Assembly: GCA_965226825.1 (NCBI GenBank) | Contig: CBDDED010000003.1 | Coordinates: forward strand, 3,186,003-3,250,002 | Length of the DNA: 64,000 nucleotides | Direction of reading: 5' to 3' | Origin: Io17-Chloro-G2 sp965226825 | GTDB taxonomy: Bacteria; Chloroflexota; Dehalococcoidia; Lucifugimonadales; UBA3495 | In this document: one piece after another, positions 1 to 6,520 of the stretch | Layout: every line of letters starts with the position of its first letter | Position numbering within the stretch: position 1 is the stretch's first letter | The notes under the pieces: generated by a model | What the model saw: the letters and a program-made list of their open reading frames with translations, nothing else | What the model was told of the DNA's origin: nothing | The model's database searches: none | Made by a program: the position numbers and the translations under genes

Positions 1-272
1 CCGAAATCCGCGAAATCTTCGCTTCTCGCCGGGGCGTACAAATCGCAGGTTGCCGGGTGACCGACGGCCGCATCAATAAGGGGGCCAACGTCCGGGTCAT
101 GCGGGACGGTAACCTGGTCCACGAAACCACTATCGAAACCCTTCGCCACTTTCGTGACGAGGTCAACGAGATGACCTCCGGCAGCGACTGCGGCATCTTG
201 CTGCAAGGGTATAACGATTTCCAGCAGGGAGACCTCATCGAAGCCCACCGCCTGGAACGAGGAAGACGCTAG
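1..272 (+). CDS. infB: Translation initiation factor IF-2, C-terminal end (partial)
   Basis: The open frame runs in from the window edge (codon phase starts at base 3) and stops at 272. About 89 residues are visible. They match the last beta-barrel domain of IF-2, with the segment EIREIFASRR, then GCRVTDGRINKGANVRVMRD, and a closing DLIEAH. In bacteria this domain binds the acceptor end of initiator tRNA. The rbfA gene follows 61 bp downstream and truB after that, the classical nusA-infB-rbfA-truB order, so it is very probably the same operon. A GTG at 57 is internal to the gene and not a start. Confidence 0.93.
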   Translation, partial: EIREIFASRRGVQIAGCRVTDGRINKGANVRVMRDGNLVHETTIETLRHFRDEVNEMTSGSDCGILLQGYNDFQQGDLIEAHRLERGRR

Positions 273-333
273 CCCCGGTGTCAGCGGAATTCCTCTACCA
301 TCTCGTCAGCCATCTTCAACCCTTGGAGCCGGT

Positions 334-714
334 ATGAACCGACGCATTGACCGGGTCAATGGGCTCTTGCGCGATGAAATCAGTCTACTCCTGTCCCGTC
401 AGGTGAAAGACCCCCGGTTAACCGGGGTAATCAGCATCACCCAGGTAAACACCGCTCACGACCTTCGCTCCGCCCGGGTCTTTTTGAGCGTCATGGGAGA
501 CACCGGCGCCAAAAAAGAGGCATTGGAAGGCATTCAATCGGCGGCGGCATTCATCCGGAAGGAACTCAGGGATCGCGTGTCAATGAGGCACGTCCCGTTT
601 TTGAGTTTCGAGGTGGACACTTCTATCGAAGACGCCGACCAGGTGTTAAACATGATGGACCAACTTCTGGACGAGCAGGGCCCCCAAACGGCGAGCGGAC
701 TCAGCGCCGGATAG
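334..714 (+). CDS. rbfA: Ribosome-binding factor A
   Basis: A 126-residue protein of normal RbfA length. The N-terminal pattern of basic residues, the motif VKDPRLTGVISITQV and the later RHVPFLSFEVD are typical of the family, whose KH-like fold binds 16S rRNA helix 1 during maturation of the 30S subunit. It lies between infB and truB on the same strand, as in most bacteria, which supports co-transcription. The C-terminal 15 residues or so are low-complexity and not conserved. The ATG start gives the expected N-terminus (NRRIDRVNGLLRDEIS). Confidence 0.95.
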   Translation: MNRRIDRVNGLLRDEISLLLSRQVKDPRLTGVISITQVNTAHDLRSARVFLSVMGDTGAKKEALEGIQSAAAFIRKELRDRVSMRHVPFLSFEVDTSIEDADQVLNMMDQLLDEQGPQTASGLSAG

Positions 715-748
715 CCTGGGGCGGATCGGATAGGGGTTTCCTTGATTT

Positions 749-1723
749 ATGGTTAAGAAGGGCCGGTCCCCGGACACCAAGCAAGTAAACGGGCTCCTGA
801 ACCTGTTCAAGCCGGCGGGCATCACTTCTATGGAAGCGGTGAGACGCATCAAGCGGATGGCGGGACGGGGCCAAAAAGTCGGCCACGGCGGGACTATGGA
901 CCCAATGGCCCAGGGTGTCCTTCCAATATGCCTTGGGCAAGCCACCCGGCTGATGGAATACGTGGTGGACGGCCGCAAGCGCTACCTGATGACGGTCCAG
1001 CTGGGCGTCACCACCGACACCTACGACGCTGAAGGCGAGACGGTCGCAACCGGCGATGCCACCGGCCTCACGCCGGAGGCCGTCGAGTCTGTCCTTATGT
1101 CCTTCGTTGGCTCAATTGACCAAACACCGCCCATGTACAGCGCGGTTAAGGTGAAAGGGCAGCGTTTGTACCAGCTGGCTCGGGCTGGACAGGAGGTTGA
1201 ACGCGCGCCTAGGCCGGTAAAAATCTTTTCCATCAAAGTGACCGAATGGGCGTTGCCCCGAATCGTGGTAGAAGTCGAGAGCGGTCCGGGGGTATACATG
1301 CGCTCCCTGGCCCACGATTTAGGTCAAATCTTGGGCTGCGGCGGTCACGTGGCCAGTTTGGAGCGCCAGTACTGCGGCGGGTTTGAAGCCACTGATTCGG
1401 TCACCCAAGAAACCCTGGAGGCAGCGGGGGAAGAACCAGGGGGCTGGCAACAGCACGTGTTCCCAAGCGACTGGGTCCTGCGGGACCTCAAGAGTACCGT
1501 CGTGGGCACCGCAGCCGAAAACTACCTGAAAAACGGTCAGCCGGTGGCCGTCCGCGCTCCCCTCATGGATGCAGGCTACCTGGAAGAATTCCGTGCCTAC
1601 AGCGCCGACGGGCGATTCTTGGGCGTGGTGCGCTTTGACCGCGGGACATCAACCCTGAAACCAATCAAAGTCTTCCACATAGACCAACCTTCCCCCTACG
1701 CCCCGGCGGTCTCTACCACCTAG
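749..1723 (+). CDS. truB: tRNA pseudouridine(55) synthase
   Basis: 324 residues. The protein should convert uridine 55 of the tRNA T-loop to pseudouridine. The catalytic aspartate is D51 in the motif GGTMDPMAQGVLPICLG. The later blocks KRYLMTVQLGVTTDTYDAEG and YSAVKVKGQRLYQLAR, and the VYMRSLAHDLG motif, are all TruB-type. The C-terminal 80 residues form a PUA-like extension (NGQPVAVRAP...FLGVVRFD). It starts 34 bp after rbfA and is the last gene of the visible infB-rbfA-truB run. The usual histidine-threonine pair before the catalytic loop (GHTGT) reads GHGGT here, a mild variation. Confidence 0.95.
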   Translation: MVKKGRSPDTKQVNGLLNLFKPAGITSMEAVRRIKRMAGRGQKVGHGGTMDPMAQGVLPICLGQATRLMEYVVDGRKRYLMTVQLGVTTDTYDAEGETVATGDATGLTPEAVESVLMSFVGSIDQTPPMYSAVKVKGQRLYQLARAGQEVERAPRPVKIFSIKVTEWALPRIVVEVESGPGVYMRSLAHDLGQILGCGGHVASLERQYCGGFEATDSVTQETLEAAGEEPGGWQQHVFPSDWVLRDLKSTVVGTAAENYLKNGQPVAVRAPLMDAGYLEEFRAYSADGRFLGVVRFDRGTSTLKPIKVFHIDQPSPYAPAVSTT

Positions 1724-1895
1724 AGCAATCGCTGCGACAACAGAGACGATCCCCGTCACCGCCAGGATATTGGATCCATGGGTTCGCAGGGGTGACCACA
1801 CCTTCACGGTGAGCGGAGCACCCTGGTTCTGCCCCTAGCTGGGAGCTGATGCGGATAGATTAGCTGATGAAATCGCCCGGCCTGCTACGAAATTC

Positions 1896-1923
1896 TTGAC
1901 AAATGTTTATCGGACTGTATATT
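1896..1923 (+). promoter_or_regulatory. Sigma-70-type promoter in the 1724-2130 gap
   Basis: TTGACA at 1896-1901 and TATATT at 1918-1923 with a 16-bp spacer form an excellent vegetative promoter. It points to the DUF5679 gene, whose ATG is 208 bp after the -10 box, so the transcript would carry a long leader. The rest of 1724-2130 shows no convincing gene. Short frames there lack ribosome sites and resemble nothing I know. I see no tRNA-like fold or SRP-type motif in the leader. Confidence 0.6.
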
Positions 1924-2130
1924 TGAGTGGCCTGCAGCACACTGCGGCTACCCGTGTTCAACGTTGTACCCGGGTGGGACCGCCGGATTGCCGCAAGGGT
2001 CGGGGGCCAGGTCGACGCTACCGGCGAGCAAAGATCAGGCTTGGGCTGCTCTGTTCAACCAGGACCTCTTGGCCTTCCCTTCCCACAAATTAAGCCAGGC
2101 ATATCCGAATTTGTACTTGGGGGTACAATC

Positions 2131-2271
2131 ATGGAAGCCTACTGCTTCAAATGTCGGGGCAAACAAGAGATCAGCAATCCCCAACAAGTCACACTGAAAA
2201 ACGGCAGGCCGGCGACCCAGGGCGTCTGCCCCGTGTGCGGCACCAAAGTCTTCCGTATTGGCAAGGCCTAG
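2131..2271 (+). CDS. DUF5679 small zinc-ribbon protein
   Basis: A 46-residue protein with two CxxC knuckles (CFKC near the start and CPVC at residues 33-36) and the family signature VTLKNGRPATQGVCPVCG. This matches DUF5679, a family of tiny zinc ribbons common in Chloroflexi and Actinobacteria. Its function is unknown to me. A GGGGG tract 7 bases before the ATG serves as ribosome site and decides the start. Longer upstream frames in the same phase are not conserved-looking. Expression is probably from the promoter at 1896-1923. Confidence 0.85.
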   Translation: MEAYCFKCRGKQEISNPQQVTLKNGRPATQGVCPVCGTKVFRIGKA

Positions 2272-2316
2272 GGCCCTGACCCTATAGCCCTGACCATCGC
2301 TCCTTCTTCGGTTGGT

Positions 2317-3012
2317 TCAGGACCCAGCCCTCGCGGTCGTGGTCGGCTGGACCGGTTGGACACCCAGCCGAGCCAAAAGCTGCAAGGGATTCTGTTCCAA
2401 CAGGGCGTCGGACTCTTCTGCGGTTAAACCTGCTCCCAACGCAACCTTCCGAGTCAATGTCGGCGTCAATAGATCGCCCGGCTCGTGTGCGTCGGAGTCC
2501 AGAATCAAAGACGCGCCCGTGTGCTTTGCCACCAGGGCCACGTGGCCGTTGGTAAAGCTATGACCCTTCCGGGCCGAAATTTCCAAGAACACCCCATTTT
2601 CTGAGGCCAACCGAGCATGATCTTCCACGATTAACCCGGGGTGTGCCAGCACGTCCACTGACGGAGACCGCACCGCCGCCTCGTTGGTGCCCTCCTCGAC
2701 CGGCTCCACGATGGTTTCTCCATGGACCGTGGCCAGCCGGGCCCCTAGTTCCTTGGCGGTCCGAGCAACCAGGTCGATGTCTTCTTTAGGCACATGGGTG
2801 ATTTCTACCCCCGGAACCGCTAGAATGTCCCACCGCTTGGTGGCGTGGGCGCAATCTTTAACCAGGGTCTTAACCACATATTCCAGGTTTCCCAGGCCCA
2901 CGTGGTCGGTTACGCCGATCACTCGATACCCATTTATCATCGCCCGGCGGATCAACTCAATGGGAGAGAGGACCCCGTCGCTCAAGAACGTGTGCGTGTG
3001 GAAATCGTACAT
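2317..3012 (-). CDS. PHP-domain metal-dependent phosphoesterase
   Basis: 231 residues. The order of metal-binding motifs is that of the PHP superfamily: FHTHTFLSDG at the N-terminus, VTDHVG, VPGVEITH, TVHGE, VLAHPGL and a terminal DSDAHEPGDL. Relatives include histidinol-phosphate phosphatases and the TrpH/RNase AM group. The short length and motif spacing suggest a stand-alone hydrolase, but the substrate cannot be told from sequence. It is transcribed away from nrtS with a probable promoter at 3047-3075. The GTP-like C-terminal tail (QPTTTARAGS) is non-conserved. Confidence 0.85.
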   Translation of the reverse strand: MYDFHTHTFLSDGVLSPIELIRRAMINGYRVIGVTDHVGLGNLEYVVKTLVKDCAHATKRWDILAVPGVEITHVPKEDIDLVARTAKELGARLATVHGETIVEPVEEGTNEAAVRSPSVDVLAHPGLIVEDHARLASENGVFLEISARKGHSFTNGHVALVAKHTGASLILDSDAHEPGDLLTPTLTRKVALGAGLTAEESDALLEQNPLQLLARLGVQPVQPTTTARAGS

Positions 3013-3046
3013 TTCGGTCTCATCGGGTCTGGATACTGCAACGGCT

Positions 3047-3075
3047 AGTATAAATGTGACCCGGCGGAGTCACAA
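3047..3075 (-). promoter_or_regulatory. Probable promoter of the PHP-domain gene
   Basis: Read on the minus strand, TTGTGA (3075-3070) and TATACT (3052-3047) are separated by exactly 17 bp and lie 35 bp upstream of the ATG of the PHP gene. This fits a sigma-70 promoter with a short leader. Confidence 0.5.
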
Positions 3076-3248
3076 GGGAAAGCGTCGCAAATTGACACCG
3101 CCGGAAATCCCTGTATAGGATGGTCTAGGCGTCAGGGTGCGCCTGGGCAGCCCGGTCCAGTAAAAGTTGAATCTCCTAAACTCCGCGCCGGCGACGCCGC
3201 ACCCCCGAGGGTCAAATCGCGCACCATTGGTCAGAGTCTGGAGCAAAC

Positions 3249-3572
3249 ATGTCCGCGGCGAATTGTGACAATTGCGGGGGCACGCTTACCGGTAGACGGA
3301 GTTTTGGGTTCAAGGCCAAGCAGCAACCTGGAGTTCCACCCCAAGACCGGGAGACCATTAAGTGCTTGCCCTGCTCCCTACGGCACTGGCCCATGCTAAA
3401 GCGGTCGTTAGCGGCGGCGGTGGTGGTGGGGACCGTACTTACGGCATTGAACCAGGGTGACGCTATCGCCTCGGGGAATGCCGGGGAGGCCCTGTACTGG
3501 AAAATCCCTCTGACCTACTGCGTTCCCTTCATAGTGGCAACCTATGGAGCGCTTACGAACAGCCGCAGATGA
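3249..3572 (+). CDS. nrtS: NrtS-like two-helix membrane protein with an N-terminal zinc ribbon
   Basis: 107 residues. The C-terminal two thirds match the NrtS family of small nitrate/nitrite transporters: a first hydrophobic segment at about 50-70 ending in LTALNQGDAI, then a second one at about 82-100 containing WKIPLTYCVPFIVATYGAL. Both LNQGD and the KxPLTYxVPF..ATYG pattern are family hallmarks. The N-terminus adds two cysteine pairs (C6/C9 and C39/C42), which look like a zinc ribbon and are not part of the core NrtS fold as I know it. The direction is opposite to the neighbours lexA and PHP. The transport role is from family knowledge; the zinc ribbon role is unknown. Confidence 0.7.
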   Translation: MSAANCDNCGGTLTGRRSFGFKAKQQPGVPPQDRETIKCLPCSLRHWPMLKRSLAAAVVVGTVLTALNQGDAIASGNAGEALYWKIPLTYCVPFIVATYGALTNSRR

Positions 3573-3648
3573 GGTTACTCTTGCCACGGCCATAGTCGGG
3601 GAGGCCAACGGGTCCGCTAGGCCGGCATCTCCCCAGGCCGTCTCGCCT

Positions 3649-4302
3649 TCAGGAGAACTTGCGGATCACTGCCACTACTTTCCCCTTGATTTCCACATTG
3701 CCGGCATCGCAATAGATCGGTCTCATCCGGGTATTGGCGGGTTGCAGCCTGATACGGTCGCCTTCCGGGTAAAACTTTTTGAGAGTAGCTTCCTCCCGGT
3801 CTTTCAACCAAGCCACTACCATTTCACCCGTTTCGGCCTGTTGGGAAGGCCGAAAAATCACCACGTCCCCATCATCAACCAAAGCATCGATCATTGAAGT
3901 GCCCTTCACTGCCAGTCCGAAGAGCTTTCCGAATCGCCGTTGCAGGTCCGGAGAAATCTCTACCGTGTCGAATTCGACGCTGGAGCCGACCCCTTCCGTG
4001 GAAAAGGCCGGCAGAGGGCTGCCCGCGGCGATATTGCCAACAATTTGAACCCGGGGCGCCGTAGAGACGGGTTGACCCTCTCCGTCCAGCAATTCGATTC
4101 CCCGGGCGACGTCCGGCCGCCGGTTCAGGTAACCATCCCGGTCAAGGATACGGAGGTTGTAGTCCACCACCGAGGTCGAGCTGATGTCGCAGGCTTTCTG
4201 CACGTCCCTCACGGTCGGTGGAATTCCGTTCTCCGAGATGAACTCTTGAATAAAGTCCAAGATGCGGCGCCGGCGCGCCGGCATGGGTTTCTTAGAAATC
4301 AT
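3649..4302 (-). CDS. lexA: LexA repressor
   Basis: 217 residues, the usual LexA size. The N-terminal winged helix spans about 8-70 (RRRILDFIQEFISENGIPPT...). The autocleavage site is A93-G94 in NIAAGSPLP. The catalytic serine is S136 (VKGTSMID) and the lysine K175 (EEATLKK). The ending RLQPANTRMRPIY is typical. It should repress SOS genes and cleave itself when RecA is activated. It lies downstream of rpsT on the same strand, with a 187-bp gap that contains a terminator-like hairpin, so it probably has its own promoter. I could not identify an SOS box with confidence. Confidence 0.95.
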   Translation of the reverse strand: MISKKPMPARRRRILDFIQEFISENGIPPTVRDVQKACDISSTSVVDYNLRILDRDGYLNRRPDVARGIELLDGEGQPVSTAPRVQIVGNIAAGSPLPAFSTEGVGSSVEFDTVEISPDLQRRFGKLFGLAVKGTSMIDALVDDGDVVIFRPSQQAETGEMVVAWLKDREEATLKKFYPEGDRIRLQPANTRMRPIYCDAGNVEIKGKVVAVIRKFS

Positions 4303-4425
4303 TGGGCCCCCGTCAAAAGACAGACTGAATCAGGCGTTCTGAAAGCAGGCTAGCAAACGACTTACCAACTGTCAACGAACCGCCGTCACCGGGTATTGAG
4401 GATTACCGGCATAGGATGGGCAAAC

Positions 4426-4448
4426 GCCCATGGGACCATCCCATGGGC
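4426..4448 (-). terminator. Hairpin after rpsT
   Basis: A perfect 10-bp stem (GCCCATGGGA / TCCCATGGGC) with a 3-base loop lies 42 bp after the rpsT stop codon and before lexA. On the minus strand it is followed by only a short T-stretch (GTTTG), so it is a weak intrinsic terminator or an mRNA-end stabiliser. Confidence 0.45.
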
Positions 4449-4489
4449 CTGGGGAAAATTCCGCCAGAGAAGGCTAATAAGTGGAGGGG

Positions 4490-4843
4490 TTAACCGGACC
4501 TGCCACGGTTCTGGCGTCTGCCGCCAGCCGGCCGAGAGGCCTGGCGGCCCCGGGACTGACTAGCAACAGGGGCAGACAGGATGGGATCATCGGTCAACAG
4601 GCGATTGAGCTTGATGGAAAGCCGCGATTTGCGACGGGAAGCGTTGTTTTTGTGGAGGACACCCTTTTGGACCGCCCGGTCCAGGGCGCTTATGGCCGTC
4701 AGAACTGCTTGCTCGGCCACATCGACGTCCCCCGAGTTTATTGACCGCGCTGCAGTTGCCAGTGTGGTCCTGGTAACCGTGCGGGCACTCCGGTTTCGGG
4801 CGGTGCGTTTCAGGGCTTGGCGGGCAGTCTTTTTGGCGGGCAA
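4490..4843 (-). CDS. rpsT: 30S ribosomal protein S20 (TTG start)
   Basis: The start is the TTG at 4843, which gives PAKKTARQALKRTARNRS directly after the initiator, the invariant S20 N-terminus. A GGAGG site sits 6 bases upstream. A longer frame opening at 4903 would add 20 residues that no S20 has. The 117-residue product contains the three-helix S20 core up to about residue 95 (INSGDVDVAEQAVLTAISALDRAVQKG, HKNNASRRKSRLSIKLNRL). An Arg/Gly/Ser-rich tail follows and is longer than usual. S20 binds 16S rRNA in the 30S body. Confidence 0.93.
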   Translation of the reverse strand: MPAKKTARQALKRTARNRSARTVTRTTLATAARSINSGDVDVAEQAVLTAISALDRAVQKGVLHKNNASRRKSRLSIKLNRLLTDDPILSAPVASQSRGRQASRPAGGRRQNRGRSG

Positions 4844-5390
4844 TTCAATCCTCCGGGCTATGTGTTGACCGGGGCCCAAGTTGGCCTCGAGTCCAGCATC
4901 CAAATTTCAATCCCAAAATTCGGCCAGGCGATCCATTCGGCCAAATTTGGCGAATGTGTATTGTAAACCCAATGACGCCAGTTTCCAAATCGATCGTAAG
5001 TGAATTTCAAGGTAGTCGAATTTTGCTGCCCGAGTGCATTCGTGTCTTACTGTGAGAGCGGTGTTCTGACCGCCTCCGCTGTCACCGGTGCTGGGACGGG
5101 AAGGTTGAAGTCATCGCAGTTCGGCATTTCATAGAGCCAATTCCCACACGCGAGTGTAAGAGGGGCCGGCGACGTTGGTGTAGGCGGGCACTTTGGGCCC
5201 CTCTACCATAGCGTTACCGGAATGTTAGTCTAGTGGACGGGGCTCGAAGTCGGCTAAATTTTTCGGCGCCGCATGCCGTCCTGTTGGACTACTCATTTGG
5301 ACTCAGCTCAATTAGGACATCAGGATAGCCAATCAGCTAAAAATTGTCTATAATAATTCTTAATTCGGATGAATTATCATAAATTCTGCC
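4844..5390. other. Gap between rpsT and the Lrp-type regulator
   Basis: No gene supported. The first half is GC-rich without conserved-looking frames. From about 5310 the sequence becomes sharply AT-rich and leads into the regulatory region of the Lrp-type gene. Confidence 0.5.
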
Positions 5391-5391
5391 T

Positions 5392-5441
5392 AATTGCGTT
5401 TTAGGCAAAAACTGCAAGTCGTTTTTCACCAAAACGCAATT
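5392..5441 (+). promoter_or_regulatory. Dyad operator upstream of the Lrp/AsnC gene
   Basis: An exact 11-bp inverted repeat, AATTGCGTTTT at 5392-5402 and AAAACGCAATT at 5431-5441, with centres about 39 bp apart. It lies just before the -35 box of the downstream promoter. Lrp/AsnC regulators commonly bind such AT-rich dyads in their own control regions, so autoregulation is likely. The binding assignment is inference. Confidence 0.55.
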
Positions 5442-5460
5442 CGTCCTAAATGTTGCGGTA

Positions 5461-5489
5461 TTGACAGGCTAGTACCCCTCACCTATTAT
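5461..5489 (+). promoter_or_regulatory. Promoter of the Lrp/AsnC regulator
   Basis: TTGACA at 5461-5466, a 17-bp spacer and TATTAT at 5484-5489. This is a near-consensus sigma-70 promoter 44 bp before the ATG of the regulator and just downstream of the dyad at 5392-5441. Confidence 0.75.
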
Positions 5490-5532
5490 CCCTTGAGCAA
5501 AAAGACCGCTAAAAATCACGGGAGTGGCCTTA

Positions 5533-5973
5533 ATGGACGAATTGGACCGCAAGATTATCAGCCTTTTGCAGGTAGACGGGCGAGCTTCTAATGCCAAGAT
5601 CGCTCGAGAGGTTGGAGTCAGTGAGGGTACTGTTCGCCGACGCCTGCGCCGCTTGATTCAAGATGACGTGGTCAAAGTCATTGCGGTCCCAAATTTGGAA
5701 AAACTGGGCTACGCCACCACCGCCTTGATCGGGCTGCAAACCGGCCCTGGAAAATCCGATGCTGTGGCAGAGTCCATCGCCTCCCTCAACGAAGCCCATT
5801 ACGTGGCCATAACCACTGGAGCCTTTGACGTCTTCATCTGGGCGGGGCTTGAATCCGCCGAAAGCCTGGGCACGTTCCTACGCACCAAGATAGGCGTGAT
5901 CGATGGTGTACAGAGGACCGAAACCTTTGTTAACCTGGCGATCAAGAAGCGCACCTACGGCTTGGTGCTTTAG
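5533..5973 (+). CDS. Lrp/AsnC-family transcriptional regulator
   Basis: 146 residues from the ATG at 5533, preceded by GGGAG 8 bases upstream. An in-frame GTG at 5524 is possible but less well placed. The N-terminal helix-turn-helix (LDRKIISLLQVDGRASNAKIAREVGVSEGTVRRRLRRL) is followed by the RAM/AsnC effector domain (about 65-140: GYATTALIGLQT..., TGAFDVFIWA, V..TETFVNLAIKK). Such proteins sense amino acids or related metabolites. The dyad and promoter immediately upstream suggest that it controls itself. The ferredoxin gene that follows has its own promoter. Confidence 0.9.
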   Translation: MDELDRKIISLLQVDGRASNAKIAREVGVSEGTVRRRLRRLIQDDVVKVIAVPNLEKLGYATTALIGLQTGPGKSDAVAESIASLNEAHYVAITTGAFDVFIWAGLESAESLGTFLRTKIGVIDGVQRTETFVNLAIKKRTYGLVL

Positions 5974-6041
5974 CAGAGGTCCGGCGCTCACTGCCCCTTT
6001 GCCCCTCGTTCCATGGTCCTACGTACCCTCTCGAAACGCGA

Positions 6042-6069
6042 TTGCAAACGTCAATAGCTATGCTATAAT
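6042..6069 (+). promoter_or_regulatory. Promoter of the ferredoxin gene
   Basis: TTGCAA at 6042-6047 and a perfect TATAAT at 6064-6069 with a 16-bp spacer, 72 bp before the ferredoxin ATG. Confidence 0.7.
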
Positions 6070-6141
6070 TTTGCTGCTTCGGTAGGCAAGACATGCCTAG
6101 TTGAAACGTGGATAGAAGCGACAACAGAAGGAGCCGATAGG

Positions 6142-6411
6142 ATGACCTACATCATAACCGAGCCCTGTGTCGGCGTGAAAGACTCATCGTGCGTTGACGT
6201 GTGCCCGGTGGACTGCATTTACACCCGTGACGAAGACGATATGTTCTACATCAACCCCGACGAATGCATCGATTGCGCGGCTTGTGAGCCCGTTTGCCCA
6301 GTGACCGCCATATTCGCCGAGGACGCCACGCCTCCCCAATGGTCCACCTACGTCGCGTCCAACTACGACTACTTTAAGAACACCGACCCTTCGGACTTGA
6401 GACGGAAATAG
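6142..6411 (+). CDS. fdxA: 7Fe ferredoxin ([3Fe-4S][4Fe-4S])
   Basis: 89 residues. The cysteine pattern C9-x7-C17-x3-C21-PVD-C25 followed by C42-x2-C45-x2-C48-x3-C52-P is that of the seven-iron FdxA ferredoxins. The surrounding text is also typical (EPCVGVKDSSCVDVCPVDC, then INPDECIDCAACEPVCPVTAI). It is a soluble electron carrier. It has its own promoter (6042-6069) and a terminator hairpin (6455-6484), so it is probably monocistronic. An AGGAG-type ribosome site (AAGGAG) precedes the ATG. Confidence 0.93.
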   Translation: MTYIITEPCVGVKDSSCVDVCPVDCIYTRDEDDMFYINPDECIDCAACEPVCPVTAIFAEDATPPQWSTYVASNYDYFKNTDPSDLRRK

Positions 6412-6454
6412 TCCCCGGCTCCCAATCGGAATATCCGCCCGTCCCGGGTTTACT

Positions 6455-6484
6455 AAACCTTTAAAGGGTCTCCTTTAAAGGTTT
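6455..6484 (+). terminator. Terminator hairpin between ferredoxin and aconitase
   Basis: An inverted repeat of 13 bp (AAACCTTTAAAGG and its complement) with a GTCT loop, followed by TTC. It lies 43 bp after the ferredoxin stop and 36 bp before the aconitase ATG. The stem is AT-rich and highly symmetrical, so it could also be a protein-binding dyad controlling aconitase. Confidence 0.55.
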
Positions 6485-6520
6485 TCTATCGTTAAACGGC
6501 CAACCTGCCGGAGATGAACG

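Noticed and set aside
1924..2130. A small structured RNA (SRP RNA, tmRNA or 6S) in the leader before the DUF5679 gene
   Set aside because: None of the conserved motifs of these RNAs are visible; only a promoter and an unassigned leader are supported.
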